In this document: in pieces, positions 1-7,681 of the stretch
How the letters are laid out: each line of letters begins with the position of its first letter
How positions within the stretch are numbered: position 1 is the first letter of the stretch
Assembly: GCF_001514115.1 (NCBI RefSeq)
Contig: NZ_KQ948467.1
Span: 36,518-100,517, forward strand
Reading direction: 5' to 3'
Origin: Streptomyces olivochromogenes
GTDB lineage: Bacteria > Actinomycetota > Actinomycetes > Streptomycetales > Streptomycetaceae
DNA: 64,000 nucleotides
Program-made: the position numbers and the translations under genes
Notes under the pieces: generated by a model
What the model was told of the DNA's origin: nothing
The model's database searches: none
Seen by the model: only the letters and a program-made list of their open reading frames with translations

Positions 1-335
1 TGGGAGGAGTCGATCACCGCCCTCGACCAGTCCAGCTTGTCCTTCGACCGCAGTCTCTCCAGCAGCAGCACATGCAACTGGCCCCAGACGCTGGCCTCGT
101 TCCAGGCGGCCAGCCGTCGCCAACAGGTCATTCCCGAACCGAAGCCCAACTCCTGCGGCAGGTACTCCCGCTGGATGCCGGTGTGCAGCACGAACAGGAT
201 CCCGCACAGTGCCTGCCGGTCCGGCACTCAAGGTCTGCCTTCCACCAGCTTCGGTCCCGGCGCGGGCAGCAACGGCTCGATGAGCGACCACGGTTCATCC
301 GACACGATCCACGGCCTCGACTGACGTTTCCCCAC
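1..335 (-). pseudogene. IS5-family transposase, N-terminal remnant with in-frame stop
   Basis: Reading the minus strand from a GTG at 335 gives the familiar start of actinobacterial IS5 (IS427-like) transposases: an opening VGKRQSRPWIVSDEPW, then IEPLLPAPGPKLVEG, the conserved LCGILFVLHTGI and LPQELGFGSGMTCWRRL blocks, and LDWSRAVIDSS running off the window edge. Codon 36, at 228-230, is TGA where relatives read Arg (GRP-stop-VPDRQ), which fits a CGA to TGA change, so this copy cannot make a full transposase without readthrough. The catalytic DDE residues would lie beyond the window. I did not identify the terminal inverted repeat with certainty; the element should end between 340 and 400. 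Confidence 0.8.
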
Positions 336-904
336 GGCCAGACCAACGAGCAGACAAGCCAACAGTCACATGACCAACAGCTTTTGTTAGAGCCAGTTAA
401 CGCCCTCTCAGATCCTCAAGATCCACGTCTCAAGTGTCCAAGATCCGGGGTGAAGGCCCATCTGCTGCACAGCGGTCTCGACGGTATCCGTCCTCTCCCG
501 CATCCGTTGCCAGAAGCGGACGTTGCGTCCCTGGCGCTCCAGCATGGCGTCGACCAGCGTGCCGCGCTCGGGGCCGGGCGACGCGGTCGGGTACCGGCCG
601 GTCATGTGGATCATGACGGGCCTCGTCGGGCCCTGCTGGCTCATCCTCGTCATCAGCCCGATGCGCCGCGAGCGTGACCTTCCGCAGACCTACGAGCCGG
701 AACAGGCACACGCCCGGCGCTGAAGGGGGCTACGACCGCGAATCTCCGGGCACGGCACCCGGGTGATACGAGCCGTTCGAGCCGCCGCAGAGGGACGGTC
801 TGCGGCCCTGGCTCTAGGGCATCGCCACCAACGTCCTGCGCAGCACGCGCCGTGCTACCCGCTGACCGTCACCTGCGGCGCGGTGCCTGCCGAAGCCAGT
901 GGTG
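336..904. other. Sparse region between IS remnant and esterase gene
   Basis: About 570 bp with no confidently recognised gene. The left 70 bp are the outer part of the IS5-type element. A minus-strand reading frame at 408-653 has Streptomyces-like codon use and is listed separately. No tRNA, strong hairpin or operator was seen from 720 to 904. Confidence 0.4.
408..653 (-). CDS. Hypothetical short protein, possibly a gene fragment
   Basis: An 81-codon frame with about 88 percent G or C at third positions, which is what real genes in this window show, so it may be coding or the relic of a coding region. No Shine-Dalgarno sequence precedes the ATG at 653 and the frame stays open upstream only to a TAG about 50 bp away. 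The protein has a basic central part (LERQGRNVRFWQRMRERTDT) predicted as helical and ends with a Trp-rich tail. I do not recognise the family. Its position beside a decayed transposase suggests a remnant of a larger gene. Confidence 0.3.
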   Translation of the reverse strand: MTRMSQQGPTRPVMIHMTGRYPTASPGPERGTLVDAMLERQGRNVRFWQRMRERTDTVETAVQQMGLHPGSWTLETWILRI

Positions 905-2128
905 TCAGATCTGTGGGACGTCCGTTCCGATCTGTGGGACGTCCTTCACGAACACGATCCCGTCGATGGCCGCCAAGTGGGCCGGGTCCAGCGGGGAGTA
1001 GCCGAACCACGGGGATACGCGGGGCGCGGGCGGCGTGTCGCCGAGGGCGGTGGCCAGCCGCGGGGCGTCGATGACGCAGCGGTCCTCCGGGAGCGCGTAC
1101 AGGAGTCCTTCGACGGTGTCCGGCGGCGGGGTGTCCACTCCCTGGTGCCGGATCGTGCCGAGGGCCGTGGCCACGAAGGCGTACTCCTCGCCGAGCCGGG
1201 CACTCACCAGCGCACCGGCGCTCCACCACTCCAGCGGCATTCCACCCATGCGCATCGTGCTCTTGGCCCGCTGGAGATGGCCGTTGTGGGCGTGGATGAG
1301 TGTCGGGCCCCGTTCGGCGAGAGCGAGGAGGTTGTGGGCCATCATCTGGTCCCGCAGGCCCACCAGCCGGGTCATGCGGCTCGGTGAGGTGTGGGCCATC
1401 CAGTGGTGGTAGCGCAGCAGGCCGGTGGCGGTGCGTCCGTACAGGCGTGCCCGGTCCCAGTCGTCCCGCGGGGTCGCCGTGATCAGCTGTGGCGCCTGCG
1501 CGTCGAGCAGCGCCACCAGATCGTCGGCGAGCAGCCGCAGCCGGTCCGCCTCGGCCGACTGTCCCACGGACCGGGCCGGGTCCATCATCGCGGCGGGGTC
1601 GGTCCAGCGGTCGTCGGCGCCGAGCAGGCGGTCGAGTGTCTCTCCGGTGCAGGGGAGCAGGTCCGCGTCCACCCGGGTCGAGAGGTAGCCGTGGAGTGCG
1701 GTGAGGGCCTGCCGGGGACTCGCGGCGCCGGTGATCTCCAGCGGGCCGTCGAAACCGGCGAAGCGGAGCTGTTCGGACGCGGGCCGGCCGTCGTTGTAGG
1801 CCCGCATCCAGCGCACGAGTTCGCGGTTGGCCGTGGAGGTGCCCCAGCCGTGGCTGAATCCGTGCTCCATGACCTCGTCGAGAGTGCCCGTGCCCGAGGT
1901 GACGTAGTCGTCCACGACCAGGCCCATCAGGCAGTCGCTCTCGATCGTGATCGTCTGGTAGCCCTCCTCCTCGACGAGTTGCCGGAAGAGCTCGTTGCGC
2001 AGGTCGAGCAGCGTGTCCTCGCCGTGGGTGGGCTCGCCCAGGGCGAGCAGCCGAGGCCGGGCCGGGAGCAGCCTCATGACGGCGGCAGCCCCGACGGCAC
2101 GGGCGGTGTCCTTGATGTCAGTCGCCAT
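905..2128 (-). CDS. Erythromycin esterase family protein (EreA/EreB-like)
   Basis: A 407-residue protein from ATG 2128. It carries the hallmark motifs of the erythromycin esterase superfamily: GEPTHG at residues 31-36 (Glu and catalytic-type His), ITIESD near 60-65, and AHNGHLQR in the second half, the conserved acidic/His set of the active site cleft. Family members hydrolyse the macrolactone of macrolides or other, mostly unknown, esters; the actual substrate here cannot be told. It is divergent from a MerR-type regulator that probably controls it, and only 58 bp separate the two starts. No Shine-Dalgarno precedes the ATG, so a leaderless mRNA is plausible. An upstream in-frame ATG at 2188 exists but would overlap the regulator's start. 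The C-terminus carries a tandem duplication (DVPQI-GT-DVPQI) ending at the stop codon. Confidence 0.85.
   Translation of the reverse strand: MATDIKDTARAVGAAAVMRLLPARPRLLALGEPTHGEDTLLDLRNELFRQLVEEEGYQTITIESDCLMGLVVDDYVTSGTGTLDEVMEHGFSHGWGTSTANRELVRWMRAYNDGRPASEQLRFAGFDGPLEITGAASPRQALTALHGYLSTRVDADLLPCTGETLDRLLGADDRWTDPAAMMDPARSVGQSAEADRLRLLADDLVALLDAQAPQLITATPRDDWDRARLYGRTATGLLRYHHWMAHTSPSRMTRLVGLRDQMMAHNLLALAERGPTLIHAHNGHLQRAKSTMRMGGMPLEWWSAGALVSARLGEEYAFVATALGTIRHQGVDTPPPDTVEGLLYALPEDRCVIDAPRLATALGDTPPAPRVSPWFGYSPLDPAHLAAIDGIVFVKDVPQIGTDVPQI
908..944. repeat. Direct repeat, 21-bp period, at 3' end of esterase gene
   Basis: The 16-mer GATCTGTGGGACGTCC occurs at 908-923 and again at 929-944. 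It directly abuts the esterase stop codon (TCA at 905-907 on the plus strand) and duplicates the last five residues of the protein. Confidence 0.9.
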
Positions 2129-2186
2129 GCCTTCAACGGTATCGTTGAACCTTCGGTTGAAACTTTCACGCGATATTGTCGGTCTC
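2129..2186. promoter_or_regulatory. Divergent promoter region with perfect inverted repeat
   Basis: The 58 bp between the esterase and MerR-type genes hold a perfect inverted repeat, TTCAACG-4-CGTTGAA (2132-2149). A further half-site, GGTTGAA, lies at 2155-2161 in direct orientation to the right arm. Candidate -10 elements (GATATT at 2172-2177 rightward; GATACC reading leftward from 2142) sit 7 to 9 bp from the two start codons, and neither gene has a Shine-Dalgarno, so both transcripts may be leaderless. The symmetrical element is the likely operator of the flanking MerR-type regulator. Confidence 0.6.
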
Positions 2187-2963
2187 ATGGAGCGAAACCT
2201 TCAAAACGGTGAGCGGCTCAGGCCGGTCGATCTGGCGCGCGGGCACGGTCTGTCCACGCAGGCGGTCAGGAACTACGAGGAGGCCGGCATCCTTCCGGCC
2301 GCCGGCCGCACACCCCACGGCTACCGCACCTATACCTCGCTGCACGCGGGGGCCCTGCGCGCGTTCCTCGCCCTGGTGCCCGGCCACGGCCACCGGACGG
2401 CGACGTCGATCATGCGGGCGGTGAACCAGGGCGCGGGCGATGAGGCGTTGCGCCTCATCGACGAGAGCCACGCCCAGCTCCTCGACGACCGGCGGACCCT
2501 CCAGGCCGTGGAGCGCGCCCTCCGCGGCCTGGAGCCCACTGCGACGTCCGAGCCCGACGCGGTGTCAGGGCCCAACGCCGTGTCAGGGCCTGCCGGCAGG
2601 TTCATCGGGCCGCTGGCAGGGGAGCTCGGCATCCGGCCCGCGACGCTGCGCAAGTGGGAGCGCGCCGGGCTGGTACGCCCGCGCCGTGACCCGCGGACCG
2701 GGTACCGCGTCTACGACGAGGCCGACATGCGGGACGCCCGGCTGGCACATCAACTCAGGCGAGGCGGCTACCTGTTGGAGCAGATCGCCCCGCTGATCGC
2801 TCAGGTGCGGGCGGCCGGAGGGGCGGAGCCGCTGGAGGCCACCCTGCGCGACTGGCACGGTCGGCTGTCCGCCCGCGGGCGCGCGATGCTGACCGGGGCC
2901 GCCGAGCTGGAGGCGTACCTCCGCGAGCGCGGAGGAGATGCGATCCACCCCGACCGGGCGTAG
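2187..2963 (+). CDS. Double-HTH MerR family transcriptional regulator
   Basis: A 258-residue protein with two separate MerR-type winged-helix DNA-binding domains. The first covers about residues 10-85 (LARGHGLSTQAVRNYEEAGI, then GYRTY). The second covers about 135-205 (LAGELGIRPATLRKWERAGL, then GYRVY). A linker rich in Pro, Gly, Ser and Val, with the repeated unit AVSGP, joins them, and a helical tail ends the protein. Ordinary MerR proteins have one HTH and dimerise; two HTHs in one chain should let a monomer span a whole operator. Similar tandem forms occur in actinobacteria (from memory, TioE-type regulators, often next to erythromycin-esterase genes). It is divergently transcribed from the esterase and probably regulates it and itself through the 2132-2149 palindrome. 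The start is the ATG at 2187; the frame is open further upstream but would run into the esterase gene. Confidence 0.85.
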   Translation: MERNLQNGERLRPVDLARGHGLSTQAVRNYEEAGILPAAGRTPHGYRTYTSLHAGALRAFLALVPGHGHRTATSIMRAVNQGAGDEALRLIDESHAQLLDDRRTLQAVERALRGLEPTATSEPDAVSGPNAVSGPAGRFIGPLAGELGIRPATLRKWERAGLVRPRRDPRTGYRVYDEADMRDARLAHQLRRGGYLLEQIAPLIAQVRAAGGAEPLEATLRDWHGRLSARGRAMLTGAAELEAYLRERGGDAIHPDRA

Positions 2964-3169
2964 TCCGTCCCGCACCGGCGGGGGATCACCTCCGCGATCC
3001 GCGTCGGCGCCCAGCACCGATCCTCACTTCAGCCATGCACGCCCGGGCCGGCATCCAACTCGCCCTTCGGCCGCCCCGGTTGGTCGCAAGCCGGTCTGCA
3101 GCGGGCGCTCCCGGCGTGATCCTGTTCTCGTGCCGGGGCCTGGCCGCCTCCACGGCCGGAGTGGCCGGT

Positions 3170-3967
3170 TCAGCCGATCTTGCGAGCCACGCCTCCGTAG
3201 AAGCCGATCTCACCGGATCGTGCCGGCGGCGGGGTGTCCGGGCGCCAGAACGGGACCTGCGCCAGGCCGGGCTCGACCAGTTCGAAGCCGTCGAAGAACC
3301 GCTCCACCTCGGCGTGGGTCCGCAGGTTCATCGTGGCGGTGGCGTTGTTGTAGACGGCCTGCGCCTCGCTGCGGTCGGCGAAGTCGCCCGTGGCGTGCGA
3401 GAGCACGAGGAAGCTGCCGACGGGCAGCGCGTCGCGAAGGGCGGCCACGGCCTGATCGGGCTTCTCCGCCTCGGTGATGAAGTGGAGGATGGCGACGAGG
3501 AGCAGGGCGACCGGCTCGTCGAAGTCGATGACTCGGCGGACGTCGGGGTGGTCGATGATGGCCCCCGGGTCGCGCAGGTCGGCGAGCACGATACTGGTCG
3601 CGCCGGAGCGGCTGAGCAGCGCGTCGCCGTGTGCCTTCACGATTGGATCGTTGTCGACGTACGCGACGCGCACGTCCGGGGCCACCTCCTGGGCGGTCTC
3701 GTGCACGTTCGGGGCGGTGGGCAGCCCGGTGCCGACGTCGAGGATCTGACGGACGCCGCTGCTGACGACGTAACGGACGGCGCGTTGCAGGAAGGCGCGG
3801 TTGGCCCGCACACCGATCCGCACCTCGGGTGCCGCGGAGGCGAGTCGGTCGCCGGCCTGTTGGTCGACCTCGTAGTTGGCCGTGCCGCCCAGCAGGTAGT
3901 TGTAGATCCGCGCAGGGTGCGGCCTGCTGGTGTCGATCTCCTCGGTGCGGAAGCCGTCCTGACTCAC
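3170..3967 (-). CDS. SAM-dependent methyltransferase, DUF574/S-adenosyl methyltransferase family
   Basis: A 265-residue protein starting at GTG 3967, with GAGAGGAG about 8 bp upstream as ribosome binding site. The order of motifs is that of the large actinobacterial family PF04672: ARIYNYLLGG near the N-terminus, the glycine-rich SAM site ILDVGTGLPTAPNVHE, VAYVDNDPIV for the ribose-binding acid, and LLLVAILHFI followed by VLSHAT. The family is abundant in Streptomyces; substrates are generally unknown, and some members act in secondary metabolism. It stands alone, convergent with the MerR gene across about 200 bp that show no gene. No metabolic context lets me name a substrate. Confidence 0.9.
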   Translation of the reverse strand: MSQDGFRTEEIDTSRPHPARIYNYLLGGTANYEVDQQAGDRLASAAPEVRIGVRANRAFLQRAVRYVVSSGVRQILDVGTGLPTAPNVHETAQEVAPDVRVAYVDNDPIVKAHGDALLSRSGATSIVLADLRDPGAIIDHPDVRRVIDFDEPVALLLVAILHFITEAEKPDQAVAALRDALPVGSFLVLSHATGDFADRSEAQAVYNNATATMNLRTHAEVERFFDGFELVEPGLAQVPFWRPDTPPPARSGEIGFYGGVARKIG

Positions 3968-4120
3968 GCTGCGCTCCTCTCGACGACTGCCCCGGCCACC
4001 TTGCCCGCGAGCGGCTGACGACAGCTTCGCATATCAACTGTCTTTCCCGTGGCCGCAGTTACTGGCGTGAGCGGTACCGTCACGGAAGAGTTCGTGTCAG
4101 TGAAGGGAGCGACATCCTCC

Positions 4121-4768
4121 ATGCTGGTCCGTGCGTCCTCGTTCACGGTCGACCTCGGCGAGAACGGTTACCTGATCGGCTTCACCGACGACTACGAGTA
4201 CCCGCGGGAGATGCCCTTCGGCTGGCGCTGCGGTCCGGCCACCGACGCCGGTGCCGTCGTCCTCACCACCACCGACACCGGCCCCCTCCAGCTGACCGTC
4301 CAGGTCCACAACGGCCCGCCGGCACCCGAAACCGGTGCCGAATGGGAGCCCGCCGAGGAGAGCAGCCTGTGGGTCGACCTTCCCACTCTCTGCCTCGCGA
4401 CCCTCGAACAGGGCGACATCCTCGACGCATGGCCGGAGGAGAAACCTCCCCTCCACCTCCCGCCCTCGCCGGACGGCACCGACTGGGTACGGATGCGCCT
4501 GTACTGTCACACCGACGACCCCGAACCCGGCATCGGGGACCACGGGGAGCGCCACCTGGTCCAGCTGTGGCGCGCACCCCGGACGCCCCCTGTGCACCCC
4601 GAAATCACCGAGGCGGACCGCCGGGCCCGCATCGACTACGCGGCGGACATGGCCCTCCCCGGCATGGCAGAGTCATGCCATGCCTCTTTCGATATCAGGC
4701 CGTCCCGGCAGCCCTACGATGACGGGTCTGGCCCTGGTCGCCGTCCTGTGTCTCGGCGGCTGCGGTGA
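4121..4768 (+). CDS. Hypothetical protein, no domain recognised
   Basis: A 215-residue soluble, acidic protein (MLVRASSFTVDLGENGYLIG onward). I chose ATG 4121, which follows a GAAGGGAG stretch; the frame is open back to a GTG at 4049. There is no signal peptide or membrane segment. It has beta-rich predicted segments such as LQLTVQVHN and a conserved-looking RMRLYCHTDD. The gene overlaps the following lipoprotein gene by 89 bp in another frame, which is unusual; the last 30 residues (Arg/Pro/Ser-rich) look less protein-like than the rest and may result from a lost upstream stop. Function unknown. Confidence 0.6.
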   Translation: MLVRASSFTVDLGENGYLIGFTDDYEYPREMPFGWRCGPATDAGAVVLTTTDTGPLQLTVQVHNGPPAPETGAEWEPAEESSLWVDLPTLCLATLEQGDILDAWPEEKPPLHLPPSPDGTDWVRMRLYCHTDDPEPGIGDHGERHLVQLWRAPRTPPVHPEITEADRRARIDYAADMALPGMAESCHASFDIRPSRQPYDDGSGPGRRPVSRRLR

Positions 4769-5285
4769 GCAGCGCGCCACGGACTCGACGGCCGGAGCTC
4801 CTACGGGCACATCTCGGAGCGCCGCTTCCGGCGCATCGGGAGCCTCTCCGTACGTGGAGCCGGGGGCAGGCGACGGCGCTCCCCACTACGACGAGAACAA
4901 CGGCTCCCGCCGCCCGGGAGCCATGTCACCCGCCAGTGCGACGGACGCGGCGAGGGAAGCCGATCGCATCAGGCCGGTCCTGAAGCGGCTGTGGGGGCAG
5001 AAGAAGTGGGACCCCGCGACGGTGCGCGCGGCACTGCTCCACCTCGGTTACGAGGAAGAGCGGACCGGGTCGAACGGGAAGCCGCACGGCGGGACGCTGA
5101 CTGTTCGGGCCATGAACTCGCGCTTCACGGACGGTCGCGAGGTCACACCCGAGGGAGCGTTGGTCGGCCTTCGCGTCCACGACGACGCCTGCGTCACGGC
5201 GTTTGTCCAGAAGTCCAACTACGAAGTGATGACCAACGGCCCGTACCCGGAGACGGGGTGCTTCGAGCCACCGTTCGGCCACTGA
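4680..5285 (+). CDS. Putative lipoprotein
   Basis: A 201-residue protein with a lipoprotein signal: positively charged start, hydrophobic segment TGLALVAVLCLGG, and lipobox LGGC with Cys28 as predicted lipidation site. A low-complexity Ser/Ala/Gly linker follows to about residue 75. The globular part contains WDPATVRAALLHLGY and a C-terminal domain with paired cysteines (DDACVTAFV and TGCFEPPFGH). The start ATG at 4680 gives a normal n-region; ATG 4719 would leave only 14 residues before Cys. The product is expected on the outer face of the membrane. The family is of Streptomyces type but I cannot assign a function. The gene begins inside the preceding gene. Confidence 0.7.
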   Translation: MPLSISGRPGSPTMTGLALVAVLCLGGCGEQRATDSTAGAPTGTSRSAASGASGASPYVEPGAGDGAPHYDENNGSRRPGAMSPASATDAAREADRIRPVLKRLWGQKKWDPATVRAALLHLGYEEERTGSNGKPHGGTLTVRAMNSRFTDGREVTPEGALVGLRVHDDACVTAFVQKSNYEVMTNGPYPETGCFEPPFGH

Positions 5286-5417
5286 GCAGTCCACGGGGTC
5301 CGACGTCGTCACCCTGAGGGGAGCGCGACGTGTGGCGTTCCGGCGGCAGCGCGGGAGAATCGGAGGGTGGGGTTCCGTGACAGCCGGGCAATCTCCTGGC
5401 GAGGGCGGACCGTATAT

Positions 5418-6011
5418 ATGGGTATGTCGAGATTCCGGTTCCCAGTGGGCCGTCTCCCGGACGAAGCTCTGCTGTCCGGGCTGGCCACCGGCGACCCGGA
5501 GCTGGCCGTCACCTTCGTACGGAGGTTCCAGCACACGGTCTTCGGTGTCGCCGTCGCCGTCACCGGGGACACACAACTCGCCGAGGACATCGCCCAGCAG
5601 ACCTTCGAACGTGCCTGGCGGCATGCCCAGATCTACGACTCGCGGCGGGGCTCGGTGAAGACCTGGCTGACGACCATCGCACACAACCTCGCCATCGACG
5701 CCGTCCGCGCGCGGCGGCCGGAACCGGTGGCGCCCGAGGACCTCGACGTGATCCTGGGCGTCGTCAGTGACACCCCCGAACAGCACGTCCTGGCCGACGA
5801 GGCGTCCTCCCGGCTGCGGGCGGCGGTGGCGGAACTGCCCCGGGAACAGGGCCGCGCGCTGGTGATGGCGAGCATCTACGGCATGACGGCCCAGCAGGTT
5901 GCCGACTGGGAGAACATCCCACTGGGCACCGCGAAGACGCGCATCAGGACCGCGATGGGGAAGCTGCGCACCACGCTCGCGTCCCCGAAGCGAGGCGACC
6001 ATGTCCAATGA
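5418..6011 (+). CDS. ECF-family RNA polymerase sigma factor
   Basis: A 197-residue sigma-70 family protein of the two-domain extracytoplasmic-function type. Region 2 contains LAEDIAQQTFERAWRHA, the core-binding and -10 recognition helix, and GSVKTWLTTIAHNLAIDAVR. Region 4 contains LPREQGRALVMASIYGMTAQ and the helix-turn-helix IPLGTAKTRIRTAMGKLR that reads the -35 element. ATG 5418 is preceded by GAGGGCGG at 5401-5408, a good ribosome binding site; longer starts upstream lack one. The gene overlaps the downstream anti-sigma gene by 11 bp, so the pair is translationally coupled. The sigma factor is expected to be held inactive by that membrane protein until an envelope signal releases it. Confidence 0.93.
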   Translation: MGMSRFRFPVGRLPDEALLSGLATGDPELAVTFVRRFQHTVFGVAVAVTGDTQLAEDIAQQTFERAWRHAQIYDSRRGSVKTWLTTIAHNLAIDAVRARRPEPVAPEDLDVILGVVSDTPEQHVLADEASSRLRAAVAELPREQGRALVMASIYGMTAQQVADWENIPLGTAKTRIRTAMGKLRTTLASPKRGDHVQ

Positions 6012-6756
6012 CATGACCTGCGAGAAGCTGCGGGAGATCGGTGCCGAACTCGCCCTCGGCATACTGCCGGGACGCGAGCGGGCCGCAGCGGTCGCCCACC
6101 TCGACCGGTGTGCGGACTGCCGCGAGTACGTCGAGCAGCTGACCCTCGTCGGCGACGGGCTGATCGGACTGCTGCCGGGCTGCGAGCCGCCGGTCGGCTT
6201 CGAGACCCGGGTGGCGCAGGCGCTGACCCAGGGGACGCCGGCCCAGGACAGCCGGGCGCGCGCCCGCGTTCCGGGCGCCTGGCGCAGGGGCTTCGGTGGC
6301 CGGTTCCGGCTCCGGCTCGTCTCCACGGTGGCCGCACTCGTCCTCGCCGTCGGCTTCGGTGGCTGGGCGGCCGGAACGGCGATCGAGAACGTGGTGGCCG
6401 GCGCCTCCCGGTCCACCGGCAACGAGGCCGACCTGCTGCAGGGCGATCTGACCTCGGTCGCGGTCCCCGGACAGTCGGCCGGCGAGGTGTACGCCCACAC
6501 CGGCTCCCCGGGCTGGATCTACATGACCGTCGACCTCACCGGCACGCCCACCCCGTACAGCGGCACGGTCTCCTGCCTGCTGGAGCGGCGCGGCGGCGGC
6601 ACGGTCCGGATGGGCACCTTCACCCTGCACCAGGGACGCGGGTCCTGGGGCGGCCCGACCACCGTCGACCCCGCGACCCTGTCCGGCGCTCGCCTGACGT
6701 CGCCCGACGGCACCGTGCTCGCCACCACCCACTTCACGTCGGGCGGGGAAACGTAG
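6001..6756 (+). CDS. Zinc-finger anti-sigma factor, single-pass membrane protein
   Basis: A 251-residue protein starting at ATG 6001 inside the end of the sigma gene. The N-terminal cytoplasmic domain has the ZAS signature H33-x3-C37-x2-C40 (HLDRCADC), typical of anti-sigma factors that bind ECF sigma factors. One transmembrane helix (VSTVAALVLAVGFGGWAAGT, about residues 107-126) leads to an extracytoplasmic domain of about 120 residues rich in Gly, Thr and Ser, similar to RskA/anti-sigma-K C-terminal domains. It should inhibit its partner sigma at the membrane. Its 3' end overlaps the convergent kinase gene by 23 bp. Confidence 0.88.
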   Translation: MSNDMTCEKLREIGAELALGILPGRERAAAVAHLDRCADCREYVEQLTLVGDGLIGLLPGCEPPVGFETRVAQALTQGTPAQDSRARARVPGAWRRGFGGRFRLRLVSTVAALVLAVGFGGWAAGTAIENVVAGASRSTGNEADLLQGDLTSVAVPGQSAGEVYAHTGSPGWIYMTVDLTGTPTPYSGTVSCLLERRGGGTVRMGTFTLHQGRGSWGGPTTVDPATLSGARLTSPDGTVLATTHFTSGGET

Positions 6757-7681
6757 CGACGTCCCCGTCTCCCGGGCTTCCGGGGGAGGGCATACGAGGG
6801 CCGTAGGCCGGGAGGATCGCGCCGAGCGACGCGGCCAGTTCGGTGACCGTCGGCCGGGCCGACGGGTCCCTGCCCAGGCAGCCGTCGATGGCCGCCGCGA
6901 GCGCGCGGGGCAGTCGGCGCCGCGAGCCGACCGGCGGTGTGCTCACCTCCGGCAGCGGACATCGGTGGTGATCGCCGTCGTCCGTGACCTCCGCGGTCCC
7001 GCGAGGGTCGAAAGGCGCGTCGCCGCTCGCCACCTCGTACAAGGTGATGCCGATGCCCCAGACGTCGGCGGCGGCTGTCAGCGGGCCGCCGCGCGCCTGC
7101 TCCGGCGCGCGGTAGCGGAACGTGCCCAACCCGGCCGGGGCGCGCCCCGGCGGCCGAGCCACGCTGAGGTCGAGCACCTTCGCATGGCCGCAGTCCACCA
7201 CCACGTTGGACGGTTTGAGGTCCAAGTGCAGCAGGCCCCGGCCATGCAGGTAGTGGACCGCGGAGCACAGCTGCACGCCTAGGAGGGCCACGTCGCCGGC
7301 CGCCGGTCGCCGTCGCAGGCGGTGGACGAGATGCGACAGCGTCTCCCCGGTCAGCGTCTCCAGGACGACGAGCGGCTCCGGCCACTCCAGGGTCTCGTAC
7401 GCGCGGACCAGGTGCGGATGGCTGAAGGCGCACAGCCACCGGCCCTCCCGAAGCAGCCGCGCCCGCGGCACAGCCTCGTCGCGGCGGTCAGGACGTACGA
7501 CCTTGACGACACACCGGCAGGCCCGCTCCTCGCTCCACGTGTCGTACAGGTCCAGCCATCCCGTGCGCGTGAGGTGCCGCAGGATCTCGTAGCCCGGTGC
7601 GGGACGGGTGCCCGGAGCCAGGGGCGGGGGAGCCGGTTCCCCCGCCGCGGGCGCCCGTACCCGAGCACGCCTCCCGGTCAC
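6734..7681 (-). CDS. Ser/Thr protein kinase, soluble, with atypical motifs
   Basis: A 315-residue protein with one protein-kinase domain (about residues 30-300) and no transmembrane segment. The ATP-anchoring lysine is K60 (CVVKVV). The catalytic loop is HLDLKPSN at 152-159, keeping Asp154 and Asn159 but with Leu instead of the usual Arg after His. The metal-binding DFG motif is replaced by DLS at 171-173. The Gly-rich loop is also poor (LTRTGWLDLYDTW). The activation-segment APE is present (RAPEQARGG). Activity is likely but not certain. It starts with GTG 7681 overlapping the ABC exporter stop (GTGA), so the two are translationally coupled and probably work together. Confidence 0.85.
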   Translation of the reverse strand: MTGRRARVRAPAAGEPAPPPLAPGTRPAPGYEILRHLTRTGWLDLYDTWSEERACRCVVKVVRPDRRDEAVPRARLLREGRWLCAFSHPHLVRAYETLEWPEPLVVLETLTGETLSHLVHRLRRRPAAGDVALLGVQLCSAVHYLHGRGLLHLDLKPSNVVVDCGHAKVLDLSVARPPGRAPAGLGTFRYRAPEQARGGPLTAAADVWGIGITLYEVASGDAPFDPRGTAEVTDDGDHHRCPLPEVSTPPVGSRRRLPRALAAAIDGCLGRDPSARPTVTELAASLGAILPAYGPRMPSPGSPGDGDVATFPRPT

